Positions 7,806 through 15,454 of a stretch of 64,000 nt of DNA are shown here, in pieces. The notes under the pieces were generated by a model. That model had not been told where the DNA came from and made no database searches. It saw only the letters and a program-made list of their open reading frames with translations. Both the position numbers and the translations under genes were made by a program. The stretch's first letter is position 1. The number at the start of each line of letters is the position of its first letter. The stretch spans positions 106,681 to 170,680 of the forward strand of contig NZ_JADQTO010000005.1 in assembly GCF_015704865.1 (NCBI RefSeq), written 5' to 3'. The stretch is from Actinoplanes aureus (GTDB lineage: Bacteria > Actinomycetota > Actinomycetes > Mycobacteriales > Micromonosporaceae).

Positions 7806-8071
7806 GACGCCTCCCACTTCTCGAACCGTGCGAGCTCGTCCGGTGTCATCTCGCGCGCTCCGATGATCTGCTGCTGGTGCCCGCCGAGCAGGCGGACCGC
7901 GACGATCAGTGCCCGTCCCCGCCCGGTGCGCCCGCTGATCGTCAGAAAGTGCACGCCCGCGCTCTCCGCGGCGATCGGCAGGCGCCGTGGCGCGGAAAGC
8001 ACCTCGGTCGCCTCGTAGGGCTCGACGTCACGGAGCGCGGCCAGCGCCGCCGTAAGCCACTCGTACCCCAC
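7802..8071 (-). CDS. BrnT/RelE-fold toxin-like protein
   Basis: 89 aa. The sequence runs MGYEWLTAALAALRDVEPYE, then HFLTISGRTGRGRALIVAVR, then IIGAREMTPDELARFEKWEA. The C-terminal 'IIGAREMTPDE' corresponds to the conserved 'IISAR.at..E' of BrnT-type toxins, RelE-fold ribonucleases. It is the first gene of a two-gene unit with a coupled RHH-type antitoxin. Catalytic residues cannot be assigned securely, and toxicity is inferred. Confidence 0.7.
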   Translation of the reverse strand: MGYEWLTAALAALRDVEPYEATEVLSAPRRLPIAAESAGVHFLTISGRTGRGRALIVAVRLLGGHQQQIIGAREMTPDELARFEKWEAS

Positions 8072-8104
8072 GGGCCCAGCGTAAAACGATTGTCAGACGG
8101 CGTC

Positions 8105-8138
8105 GAGCGGCCCGTCCGGTACTCCGGACGGGCCGCTC
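8105..8138 (-). terminator. 15-bp hairpin terminator of the FKBP gene
   Basis: The arms 8105-8119 and 8124-8138 are perfectly complementary (gagcggcccgtccgg and its reverse complement) with a TACT loop. It begins 30 nt past the FKBP stop on the minus strand and insulates the toxin-antitoxin pair downstream. Confidence 0.8.
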
Positions 8139-8167
8139 GGCTGAAGTGCGTACGGACGCCGCGTGCG

Positions 8168-8536
8168 TCAGTGGACCTGGATCAGGTCCACCACGAAGAT
8201 CAGGGTCTCGTTCGGCTTGATGGCGCCGGCCGCGCCGCGCGCGCCGTAGCCCAGGTGCGGCGGGATGACGAGGCGGCGGCGGCCGCCCACCTTCATGCCG
8301 GCCACGCCCTGGTCCCACCCGGCGATGACCATCTCGGCGCCGACCCGGAAACCGAAGGCCTCACCCCGGTTGTAGGAGGCGTCGAACTCCTTGCCCGTGG
8401 ACTGGGCGACACCCACGTAGTGGACGCTGACGAAATCGCCGGGCTTCGCCTCCTGGCCCTCGCCCACGACGATGTCCTCGATCACCAGTTCGGTGGCGGG
8501 TGCGTCAGGAATGGGGCCGACGTCGGGCTTGCTCAT
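8168..8536 (-). CDS. FKBP-type peptidyl-prolyl cis-trans isomerase
   Basis: 122 aa, a single FKBP domain. Conserved pieces are GDFVSVHYVGVAQSTGKEFD, GFRVGAEMVIAGWDQGVAGM, GGRRRLVIPPHLGYGARG and LIFVVDLIQVH, including the Trp that lines the FK506 pocket. There is no signal peptide, so the enzyme should act on prolyl bonds of cytoplasmic proteins. ATG follows GGAGGATTC. A strong hairpin lies downstream, so it is probably monocistronic. Confidence 0.93.
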   Translation of the reverse strand: MSKPDVGPIPDAPATELVIEDIVVGEGQEAKPGDFVSVHYVGVAQSTGKEFDASYNRGEAFGFRVGAEMVIAGWDQGVAGMKVGGRRRLVIPPHLGYGARGAAGAIKPNETLIFVVDLIQVH

Positions 8537-8668
8537 GAATCCTCCAAGTTGTTACCGGACTCGGCCATGCAATCACAGCGACGCCCGCGCTGAACGAGCG
8601 GTGCCGGAAGTACGTACCACCGTGTAGCCGGGAAACTCCCGGCTGCCGCCGCGTACCCGGGAGATCCA

Positions 8669-9544
8669 GTGCTCGTCCGCCGTCTCGCCATCGCCGGCCT
8701 GCTCGCCGCCGCGACAGTGCCCGCCCTGCCCTCGCCGGCCCTCGCGCACGGCGCGCCGATGACGCCGATCAGCCGCAACGCGGCCTGTGCCGGCAACGGC
8801 ACCGAGCGCGGCGCGGCCGCCTGCGAGGCAGCGCTCAAGGCCACGAACAACTTCCTCGGTGCGTACGACAACATCCGGCTGGCCGGGGTGAACGGCGACG
8901 ACAAGAGCCGGGTGCCGGACGGGAAGCTGTGCAGTGCGGGGATCGACGCGTACCGGGGGCTGGACCTGGCCCGGGACGACTTCCCGGCGACTGAGGTGAG
9001 GTCCGGGCAGCGGCTGGCCGTGTCGTACCGGGGGACCATCCCGCACCAGGGGTCGTTCCGTGTCTATCTCACCCGTCCGGGTTATTCGCCGGAGAAGAAG
9101 CTGAGCTGGGACGACCTGGGGTCGGAGCCGCTCGCCGACATCAAGGACCCGCCGCTGACGGACGGGGCGTACCGGATGCGGGTGAAACTGCCGGAGCGGA
9201 CCGGGCGGCACATTCTCTACGTGGTTTGGGAGACGTCCAGCACTCCGGACACGTACTACTCCTGTTCGGATCTGGTCTTCCCCGCCGCTGTGAAGAAGAC
9301 CGCCGCTCCGACGAAGACGCCGGGAAAGACCGCTCCGTCGTCGCCGGCTCCCACGACTGCGGCGCCCGCCGAAGCCGAACCGGAGCCCAGCACCGCCGAC
9401 GCGGTCCTGACGTCGGCCCAGGAGCCGGATGGGGACGGCATGGTCACTTTCGGGCACTGGCTCGTGATGGGAGCGCTCGCAACAGCGGCCCTGGTGGCGG
9501 CCGGTGCGGGTGTTTCGCGGCTGCGCCGGCGCAAAACGCGTTGA
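8669..9544 (+). CDS. membrane-anchored AA10 lytic polysaccharide monooxygenase
   Basis: 291 aa from GTG. A signal peptide (about 1-26) ends ALA, exposing His at the mature N-terminus (HGAPMTPISR), the first ligand of the copper histidine brace. The second His is in GTIPHQGSFRVYLT. The domain ends TYYSCSDLVF, as in streptomycete AA10 enzymes that oxidise chitin or cellulose. A Pro/Thr/Ala linker follows, then GHWLVMGALATAALVAAGAG, a TM helix with a basic LRRRKTR tail, so the enzyme should stay on the cell surface. No carbohydrate-binding module is present. A GCCGGGA-AAC-TCCCGGC inverted repeat at 8627-8643 sits before the start. Confidence 0.88.
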   Translation: MLVRRLAIAGLLAAATVPALPSPALAHGAPMTPISRNAACAGNGTERGAAACEAALKATNNFLGAYDNIRLAGVNGDDKSRVPDGKLCSAGIDAYRGLDLARDDFPATEVRSGQRLAVSYRGTIPHQGSFRVYLTRPGYSPEKKLSWDDLGSEPLADIKDPPLTDGAYRMRVKLPERTGRHILYVVWETSSTPDTYYSCSDLVFPAAVKKTAAPTKTPGKTAPSSPAPTTAAPAEAEPEPSTADAVLTSAQEPDGDGMVTFGHWLVMGALATAALVAAGAGVSRLRRRKTR

Positions 9545-9625
9545 ACCCCGGGCCTGTGGATCTCGTACTGAGGGTCGTCGACATGCATCGCCCGTCCGGC
9601 CCCCAACGACGACGAAAGGCCAAGC

Positions 9626-9901
9626 ATGAGTCGTGTTCGTTACCGCGCCCAGGGACGCCAGTGGCTGTCCCGCCGCCGGGTCCTCGCCCTCGCCGCAACC
9701 GGCGTGGGCGTGTCCGCGGCCTCCGTGGCCGGCCTGAGCCTCGCCGGTGAGAGCGAGTCCGCCGCCGGCGACGGCTCCCCACTGGTGGTCTCGGTGCTGG
9801 ACGCCAAGAAGGGCACGATCGACGTCTTCTCCGGTGAGAAGCGTAAGACGATCACTGACAAGAAGCTCGCCGCGAGCCTGCTCAAGGCCGCCGGCCGCTG
9901 A
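9626..9901 (+). CDS. small Tat-signal protein in the DUF4331 unit
   Basis: 91 aa. The N-terminus contains WLSRRRVLALAATGVGVSAA, a twin-arginine-like signal, followed by a short mature part with VVSVLDAKKGTIDVFSGEKR. ATG follows GAAAGGCC. It is 16 nt upstream of the DUF4331 gene and is presumably co-transcribed with it. Mature function is unknown; export as a folded partner of the downstream product is an inference. Confidence 0.75.
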   Translation: MSRVRYRAQGRQWLSRRRVLALAATGVGVSAASVAGLSLAGESESAAGDGSPLVVSVLDAKKGTIDVFSGEKRKTITDKKLAASLLKAAGR

Positions 9902-9917
9902 CCTCTGGAGAGGAAAC

Positions 9918-11312
9918 ATGTCTTCCCATCGCGAAGCGCCGGAGATCAGCAAGGACCCGGTAGCCGACAGTTCCGACCTGTACGCCTTCGTCAGCCCCGA
10001 CGACCCGGACACCGTCACGCTGATCGCCAACTACGTGCCGTTGCAGCTCCCGGCGAGCGGCCCGAACTTCTTCGAGTTCGGCGACGACGTGCTGTACGAG
10101 GTCCACATCGACGCGAACGGTGACGCCCGCCCCGACGTCACCTACCAGTTCCGGTTCCGCACCGAACTGCGCAACGACCGGACGTTCCTCTACAACACCG
10201 GCCCGATCGAGTCGCTGGACAGCGAGAACTGGAACCGCCGCCAGTTCTACTCGGTCACCAAGGTGGACTCCTCCGGCAAGAGCACGGTCCTCGCGAAGAA
10301 CCTGCCGTGCCCGCCGTGCAACGTCGGCCCGCTCTCCATCCCCGATTACGAGAAGCTCGCCGCCGACGCCGTGCACAAGCTGAAGACCGGCGAGAAGGTC
10401 TTCGCCGGCCAGCGCGCCGACGCGTTCTTCGTCGACCTGGGCGCCATCTTCGACCTGGGCACGCTGCGCCCGTTCCAGGACAAGCACCTGGTCGGGCAGA
10501 ACCTGTTCAACTACGCCGGCAAGGCGGTCAACGCCACCGACAAGACCAACGTGCACAGCATCGCGGTCCAGATCCCGCTGCACATGGTGCGCCGGGACGG
10601 CAAGAAGCGGGTACGCGGACGCGACGCCGGAGCGGTCATCGGGGTCTGGACCTCGGCCAGCCGCCGTCAGGTGGAGGTTCGTGGCGGCGACGGCCGGTCC
10701 GGCGACGTGGTGGTCGGCCCGCCGGTCCAGGTCTCCCGGCTGGGCAACCCGCTGTTCAACGAGGTCATCGTGCCGATGGCGCAGAAGGACAAGTGGAACA
10801 GCCTGCCGCCGAGCGAGGACAAGCGGTTCGCCGAGTTCGTCGCCACCCCCGAGCTGGGCGCGCTGCTGCCGGTGCTCTACCCGGGCCTGTTCGACAACCT
10901 GGCCGCCCTCAACGAGACCAAACAGCCGCGCGCCGACCTGCTCGCGATCCTGCTCACCGGCATCCCGGACGGGCTGATCGACGGCTTCCAGAACAACACC
11001 GGCGAGCTGCAGGCCGACATGCTGCGGCTGAACACCGCCATCCCGCCGGCCGCGAAGGAGAACAAGTTCGGCCTGGTCGGCGGTGACCTGGCCGGCTTCC
11101 CCAACGGCCGGCGGATCGCCGACGACGTGGTCTCGATCTCGCTGCGCGCCATCGCCGGCGCCACCGTGCCGCTGGTCAACGCCGAGTTCGAGCCGGACGC
11201 CGCGGCCGCGGCGGTCGAGCAGGGACTGAGCGTCAAGGACTCCAGCGCGAAGCTGCTCAAGAAGTTCCCCTACCTGGGGACGCCCTTCGACGGATTCGGG
11301 AACCCCTCGTGA
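9918..11312 (+). CDS. DUF4331 domain protein
   Basis: 464 aa from ATG 9918, preceded by GGAGAGGAA. It begins MSSHREAPEISKDPVADSSD, the conserved opening of DUF4331 ('SSHREAP'), then LYAFVSPDDPDTVTLIANYV and ADAFFVDLGAIFDLG. It contains CPPCNVGP, a CX2C pair, and has no recognisable signal peptide of its own. The family is widespread and its biochemistry is unassigned. It lies between a small Tat protein and a His-rich small protein, forming a compact three-gene unit. Confidence 0.88.
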   Translation: MSSHREAPEISKDPVADSSDLYAFVSPDDPDTVTLIANYVPLQLPASGPNFFEFGDDVLYEVHIDANGDARPDVTYQFRFRTELRNDRTFLYNTGPIESLDSENWNRRQFYSVTKVDSSGKSTVLAKNLPCPPCNVGPLSIPDYEKLAADAVHKLKTGEKVFAGQRADAFFVDLGAIFDLGTLRPFQDKHLVGQNLFNYAGKAVNATDKTNVHSIAVQIPLHMVRRDGKKRVRGRDAGAVIGVWTSASRRQVEVRGGDGRSGDVVVGPPVQVSRLGNPLFNEVIVPMAQKDKWNSLPPSEDKRFAEFVATPELGALLPVLYPGLFDNLAALNETKQPRADLLAILLTGIPDGLIDGFQNNTGELQADMLRLNTAIPPAAKENKFGLVGGDLAGFPNGRRIADDVVSISLRAIAGATVPLVNAEFEPDAAAAAVEQGLSVKDSSAKLLKKFPYLGTPFDGFGNPS

Positions 11313-11668
11313 GCCATCACCACCACCACCACACGTTGGCACCGTCCGGGCAGGGCACGGTCATGCTGAACATCGGCGGCCGGATCGGCGCCCTGATCAT
11401 CGACACGCCGGCCCAGTGGCACGGCCACGAGATCGAGGTCAGCCCGGCGGGGGCGCCGGACGAGCGTACGCACGCCGCGGTCCGGGCCCGGTACGTGCGC
11501 GGCGGGGTCACCTACTGCGTGGTTCTCGACGCCCTGCCCGAGGGCCGGTACCAGATCTGGCAGGACGACGCGGAGCCGCTCGCCGAGGTGGAGGTCCGCG
11601 GCGGCGCGGTCACGATGTTCACCTGGCCGGCTCACGCGACGCCGGGGCGGGTGCCGGTTCCGGCCTGA
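11309..11668 (+). CDS. small beta-sandwich-like protein with native N-terminal hexahistidine
   Basis: 119 aa. The GTG start overlaps the DUF4331 stop by 4 nt (GTGA). The protein begins MSHHHHHHTLAPSGQG; the six His codons are CAT followed by five CAC. The body alternates strands: TVMLNIGGRIGALIIDTPAQ, HGHEIEVSPAG, VTYCVVLDALPEGRYQIW and AEVEVRGGAVTMFTW. This resembles a transthyretin/carboxypeptidase-regulatory-like sandwich. Metal binding through the His tract is likely chemically, but biological use is unknown. It is followed by a strong terminator. Confidence 0.8.
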   Translation: MSHHHHHHTLAPSGQGTVMLNIGGRIGALIIDTPAQWHGHEIEVSPAGAPDERTHAAVRARYVRGGVTYCVVLDALPEGRYQIWQDDAEPLAEVEVRGGAVTMFTWPAHATPGRVPVPA

Positions 11669-11673
11669 CGAAA

Positions 11674-11702
11674 CGGTCCGCCGGGGTCGTCCCGGCGGAC
11701 CG
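11674..11702 (+). terminator. 12-bp hairpin terminator of the DUF4331 unit
   Basis: The arms cggtccgccggg (11674-11685) and cccggcggaccg (11691-11702) are perfectly complementary with a 5-nt loop. It starts 6 nt after the stop of the His-rich gene. Confidence 0.8.
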
Positions 11703-11767
11703 TCGATGTCATTCCTGGCGAGGTGCGCGGTACCCGTTCGGGTCCTGACCGGACCCCGTCCCGCGAC

Positions 11768-11773
11768 TAGTGT
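11768..11773 (+). promoter_or_regulatory. -10 box (TAGTGT) of a probable leaderless AraC mRNA
   Basis: TAGTGT fits the actinobacterial TAnnnT -10 hexamer and lies 7 nt before ATG 11781, leaving no room for a 5' UTR. Confidence 0.5.
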
Positions 11774-11780
11774 GGACGCC

Positions 11781-12794
11781 ATGGCAGGCAGCCGGCTCCC
11801 CAGCCCGGCGGCTCCGGGCGCGGACGTCCCGGTCCACGTCAGGTTGCGAACCACCGACATGGAGGAGGCGCGGGCGTTCTGCCGCAAGATCTACTACAGC
11901 CCGCTGCGGATCGACCCGGTCGGCGACCCGCGGACCTTCGCCTTCTCCGCCGACGTGGTGCTGCTCGGCCCGATCACCCTGGGTGAGGTCGGCTACGGCA
12001 CCGACATCCGGGTCTCGATCGGTGCCCTGGAGACGTCGTACCACGTACTGGTCCCGCTCACCGGCATGCTGCGCTCCCGGCACCGCGGCGCGGTGGTCGA
12101 CGCCGACCCGACCCGCGCCCTGGTGTACCGGCCGTCCGGCGACATCGAACTGGACTGGCCGGGCACCTGCCGGCTGCTCAGCGTCAAGATCGAGCGCGGC
12201 GTACTGGAACGCGAGCTGGATGCCGCCCTCGACCAGCGGGTGGTCTCCCCGCTGCCGCTCGGCGCCACCTTCGACCTGGTCGACGGGCCGGGGCGGACCT
12301 GGGCGGCGCTGGTCCGGCTGCTGCTCACCGAGCTCAGCGGCCCGTACGGCCTGGCCAGCCAGCCGCGGATGGCGGCCCGGTGGCGCGACATGGTGGTGAG
12401 CGGGCTGGCCCTGACCGTTGAGCACCCGTACGGCGAGGAGCCCGCCGGCCTCCAGGGCCCGCACCGGCCGCGCACCGTGAAACGCGCCCTCGACGTGATG
12501 CACGCCGAACCGTGGCGGCCCTACACCGTCGGCGACCTCGCTGACGTGGCCGGCGTCGGCGTCCGGGTCCTGCAGGAGTCGTTCCGCCAGCACGTCGGCA
12601 TGCCACCGCTCACCTACCTGCGCCGGCTGCGGCTCGACGGCGTGCACGCCGAGCTGTCCCGCTCGGATCCGGGGCAGCTGAGCGTCAGCGAGGTCGCGTA
12701 CCGGTGGGGCTTCAGCCACCTGGGCCGCTTCGCGGGTGCGTACCGCGAACGCTTCGGCGTCTCGCCGTCGCACACGCTACGCGGACGAGACTGA
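11781..12794 (+). CDS. AraC-family transcriptional regulator
   Basis: 337 aa. The N-terminal sensor half (FAFSADVVLLGPITLGEVGY, YHVLVPLTGMLRSRH) is of the AraC-binding-like cupin type. The C-terminal 100 residues hold two helix-turn-helix motifs: YTVGDLADVAGVGVRVLQES and SVSEVAYRWGFSHLGRFAGA, followed by YRERFGVSPSHTLR. The overall architecture matches the second AraC regulator at 26913-27872, so the two are paralogues. Its 3' end overlaps the convergent membrane protein gene by 18 bp. The target genes are unknown. Confidence 0.9.
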   Translation: MAGSRLPSPAAPGADVPVHVRLRTTDMEEARAFCRKIYYSPLRIDPVGDPRTFAFSADVVLLGPITLGEVGYGTDIRVSIGALETSYHVLVPLTGMLRSRHRGAVVDADPTRALVYRPSGDIELDWPGTCRLLSVKIERGVLERELDAALDQRVVSPLPLGATFDLVDGPGRTWAALVRLLLTELSGPYGLASQPRMAARWRDMVVSGLALTVEHPYGEEPAGLQGPHRPRTVKRALDVMHAEPWRPYTVGDLADVAGVGVRVLQESFRQHVGMPPLTYLRRLRLDGVHAELSRSDPGQLSVSEVAYRWGFSHLGRFAGAYRERFGVSPSHTLRGRD

Positions 12795-14012
12795 TGCGCT
12801 GAGGAAGTGGCGGATCGCGTCGAGGACGTGCTGTTCGATCAGGCGCTGGTGTTTGGCGATGTCGGGGTAGCGGCGGTGGTCGTCGGGCGGGCAGGCCAGC
12901 TCACGGACCGCCACCCGCGCCCCGTGATCCAGACCGAGCCGCAACGTCCGTACCCGGTCACCGCCGGCCGGACCGGCGGTGCGGCGGGTGAAGGCGCGGT
13001 TGTCCGGCAGCGCGTCGCCGAGGGCCCGCAGCAGGCGGAACGGTGCCCGGACCGCCACCCGCGGTGTGCCGAGGAGGCCGCAGCGTACGGCGCGGAACCA
13101 GGCCTGCCGGCCGGTGGCGTCGGGCAGGTCGACGATCCGGTACGCCTCGGGGCACGGGGTGAGGGCCGTGGTGGTGGACTCCAGGTAGAGGGCGCCGGCC
13201 TGCACGGCGACGTGGATGTGCACCGTGGTGACCACCTCGCCACCGCTTGACGCGACCTGGCAGGCCAGATGGTGGCGGGCCGGCCCGGTGGGGCGGCGGA
13301 TGATCTCGGCGACCAGCTCGGGCGGGGTGATCGAGGCGAGGCTGCCCACCTCGGTGCCGGCCAGGTGGACGCGGTCGGTGACGGTCAGGCCGGGGATGGT
13401 CTCCTCCGGTACCGTGCCCGGGCCGCCGACCAGGGCGCCCAGGCGCCACCGCAGGTGGGCGACCACCTCGGCGGCGTCGAACGGCACCGGCCCTGGCCCG
13501 AGCGGCTGGGTGAGACCCCAGGTGCCGATGACCGGACCGGCGCCGAGGAACCGGTGGTGGCCGGCTTGGACGACGGTGTTCCCGTACTGCTGGAGGTCGA
13601 TCTCGCGCAGCCGCGGGTCGGTCCCGGGGGCGGTGGGGGTACGGCCGGGGCGGAAGCGTTCCAGCTGGGCGTGCCGCCACAGTGACCAGGCCACCGAGCA
13701 GACCGGCAGCAGGACCGCGGCGATGGTGATCGCGTGCAGCGGGGTGATCGGGGCGGCGCCGAGCGCGGCCAGCAGCACGACCGTCACGGCGGCGTCGCGG
13801 ATCAGCGCGACGCGGCGAGCCCGCCGGCAGTGCGCCAGCACCGGGGTGACCGAGAAGCCGTAGGACAACGCGACCGCCCGGGCCGGCCGGTGATAGACCT
13901 CCCGCATCGCGGTGTCACGGAAGGTCTCGTCCAGGTAGGCGCCGGCGCACAGGTGCCGGGTGGCGGTGGTGGGGTCGTCCGGGAAGGGTGGCGCGTGCGG
14001 CGGAGACACCAT
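12777..14012 (-). CDS. hypothetical membrane protein
   Basis: 411 aa beginning MVSPPHAPPFPDDPTTATRH. Two TM helices lie around residues 68-110 (DAAVTVVLLAALGAAPITPL and ITIAAVLLPVCSVAWSLW). A large soluble C-terminal part follows, with DLQQYGNTVVQAGHHRFLGA and HLACQVASSGGEVVTTVHIH. The segment 'YGN.vv..g...F.GaG' recurs in actinobacterial membrane hypotheticals of unknown role. It converges on the AraC gene with an 18-bp overlap of coding ends. Confidence 0.75.
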   Translation of the reverse strand: MVSPPHAPPFPDDPTTATRHLCAGAYLDETFRDTAMREVYHRPARAVALSYGFSVTPVLAHCRRARRVALIRDAAVTVVLLAALGAAPITPLHAITIAAVLLPVCSVAWSLWRHAQLERFRPGRTPTAPGTDPRLREIDLQQYGNTVVQAGHHRFLGAGPVIGTWGLTQPLGPGPVPFDAAEVVAHLRWRLGALVGGPGTVPEETIPGLTVTDRVHLAGTEVGSLASITPPELVAEIIRRPTGPARHHLACQVASSGGEVVTTVHIHVAVQAGALYLESTTTALTPCPEAYRIVDLPDATGRQAWFRAVRCGLLGTPRVAVRAPFRLLRALGDALPDNRAFTRRTAGPAGGDRVRTLRLGLDHGARVAVRELACPPDDHRRYPDIAKHQRLIEQHVLDAIRHFLSASVSSA

Positions 14013-14107
14013 GCCGGTCTCCCGTTGTCGCAGGTGGCGGGCCGTTGAAGGAAGCCTAGGAAGGCGGAACGGAACCCGTCAATGCGTCCTCCGGGTGACC
14101 CCGGCGG

Positions 14108-15340
14108 TCACAGCTCGACCCGCTGGCCCTTGCCGACCACCACCACGCCGTTGTCGCTGACCGTGTAGAGCTTGCGGTCCCGCTCCAGGTCGACACCGAT
14201 CTGCGCGCCCTCCGGGATGACCACGTTCTTGTCGATGATCGCGTTGCGGATCACCGCGCGGCGGCCGACCGAGACGCCCTCCATGATGACCGCACCGTCG
14301 ACGTGCGCCCACGAGTTCACCCGCACGTTCGGGGAGATGACCGAGCGCTCCACCAGGGCGCCGGAGACCACCACACCGGGGGAGATCATCGAGTCGATGG
14401 CGCGGCCCTGCCGGTCGTCGTACCCGTGCACGAACTTGGCCGGCGGCCAGGAGCCGTAGTTGGTGAAGATGGGCCAGTCGTGGTTGTAGAGGTTGAAGAT
14501 CGGCAGGGTGGCGATCAGGTCCAGGTGAGCCTCGTAGAACGAGTCCAGCGTCCCCACGTCACGCCAGTAGCCGCGGTCGCGCTCGGTGCTGCCGGGCACG
14601 TCGTTGTCGCGGAAGTCGTAGACGTTCGCCTCGCCGCGCTCGACGAGCATCGGGATGATGTTGCCGCCCATGTCGTGCTTGCTGTCCGGGTTCTGCGCGT
14701 CGGCGGAGACCGCCTCGCACAGGGCCCGGGTGGTGAACACGTAGTTGCCCATCGACGCGTACACCTCGTCGGGGGCGTCGGCCAGCCCGACGGCGTCACG
14801 CGGCTTCTCCCGGAAGGCCTGGATCTTCTTGCCGTCCGGGCCGACCTCGATCACGCCGAACTGGTCGGCGAGCGACAGCGGCTGACGGATGCCGGCGACC
14901 GTGACGGCGGCGCCCGAGGCGATGTGGTCGTTGACCATCTGCTTCGGGTCCATCCGGTAGATGTGGTCGGCACCGAAGACGATCACGTAGTCCGGCGACT
15001 CGTCGTTGATCAGGTTGAGGCTCTGGTAGATGGCGTCCGCCGAGCCGGCGAACCAGCGCGGTCCGAGCCGCTGCTGGGCCGGCACCGGAGTGACGTAGTT
15101 GCCCAGCAGCGTCGACATCCGCCACGTCTTGGAGATGTGCCGGTCGAGTGAGTGCGACTTGTACTGGGTCAGTACGACGATCTTGAGGTACCCCGCGTTC
15201 GCGAGGTTGGACAGCACGAAATCGATCATGCGATATATGCCGCCGAACGGGACGCCGGGTTTGGCCCGGTCCGCCGTGAGGGGCATCAGGCGCTTGCCTT
15301 CTCCACCAGCCAGAACGATCGCAAGCACCTTGACAGCCAT
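14108..15340 (-). CDS. glgC: glucose-1-phosphate adenylyltransferase
   Basis: 410 aa. It makes ADP-glucose from ATP and glucose-1-phosphate, the first step of glycogen synthesis. The N-terminus has [20 protein letters not shown] and [20 protein letters not shown], the nucleotide and allosteric sites. YASMGNYVF and the C-terminal left-handed beta-helix repeats ([19 protein letters not shown]) are also present. It diverges from glgA/glgM across a 114-bp promoter region, so the two glycogen genes can be controlled together. Confidence 0.97.
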   Translation of the reverse strand: MAVKVLAIVLAGGEGKRLMPLTADRAKPGVPFGGIYRMIDFVLSNLANAGYLKIVVLTQYKSHSLDRHISKTWRMSTLLGNYVTPVPAQQRLGPRWFAGSADAIYQSLNLINDESPDYVIVFGADHIYRMDPKQMVNDHIASGAAVTVAGIRQPLSLADQFGVIEVGPDGKKIQAFREKPRDAVGLADAPDEVYASMGNYVFTTRALCEAVSADAQNPDSKHDMGGNIIPMLVERGEANVYDFRDNDVPGSTERDRGYWRDVGTLDSFYEAHLDLIATLPIFNLYNHDWPIFTNYGSWPPAKFVHGYDDRQGRAIDSMISPGVVVSGALVERSVISPNVRVNSWAHVDGAVIMEGVSVGRRAVIRNAIIDKNVVIPEGAQIGVDLERDRKLYTVSDNGVVVVGKGQRVEL

Positions 15341-15441
15341 GGAAAGGACGCTAATGTTCCGGCCGCTGGTACGCCACCCGAAAGGGCGGTTCGAAATATC
15401 TTGCTCGCGCTGCCAGGGTCTTGCCGCTCAGGCCACCCGGC

Positions 15442-15447
15442 TATCCT
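15442..15447 (+). promoter_or_regulatory. -10 box (TATCCT) of glgA/glgM, probable leaderless mRNA
   Basis: TATCCT lies 7 nt before GTG 15455, so transcription should start at or next to the start codon. Confidence 0.55.
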
Positions 15448-15454
15448 GCGACTC

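Noticed and set aside
11309..11340. Vector-derived His tag contamination
   Set aside because: The His codons continue a GTGA overlap with the upstream native gene and lead into a native-looking domain and terminator; no vector sequence flanks them.
9882..11342. 486-codon minus-strand frame opposite DUF4331
   Set aside because: The composition is typical of an antisense shadow; the plus frame has the conserved DUF4331 opening and operon overlaps.
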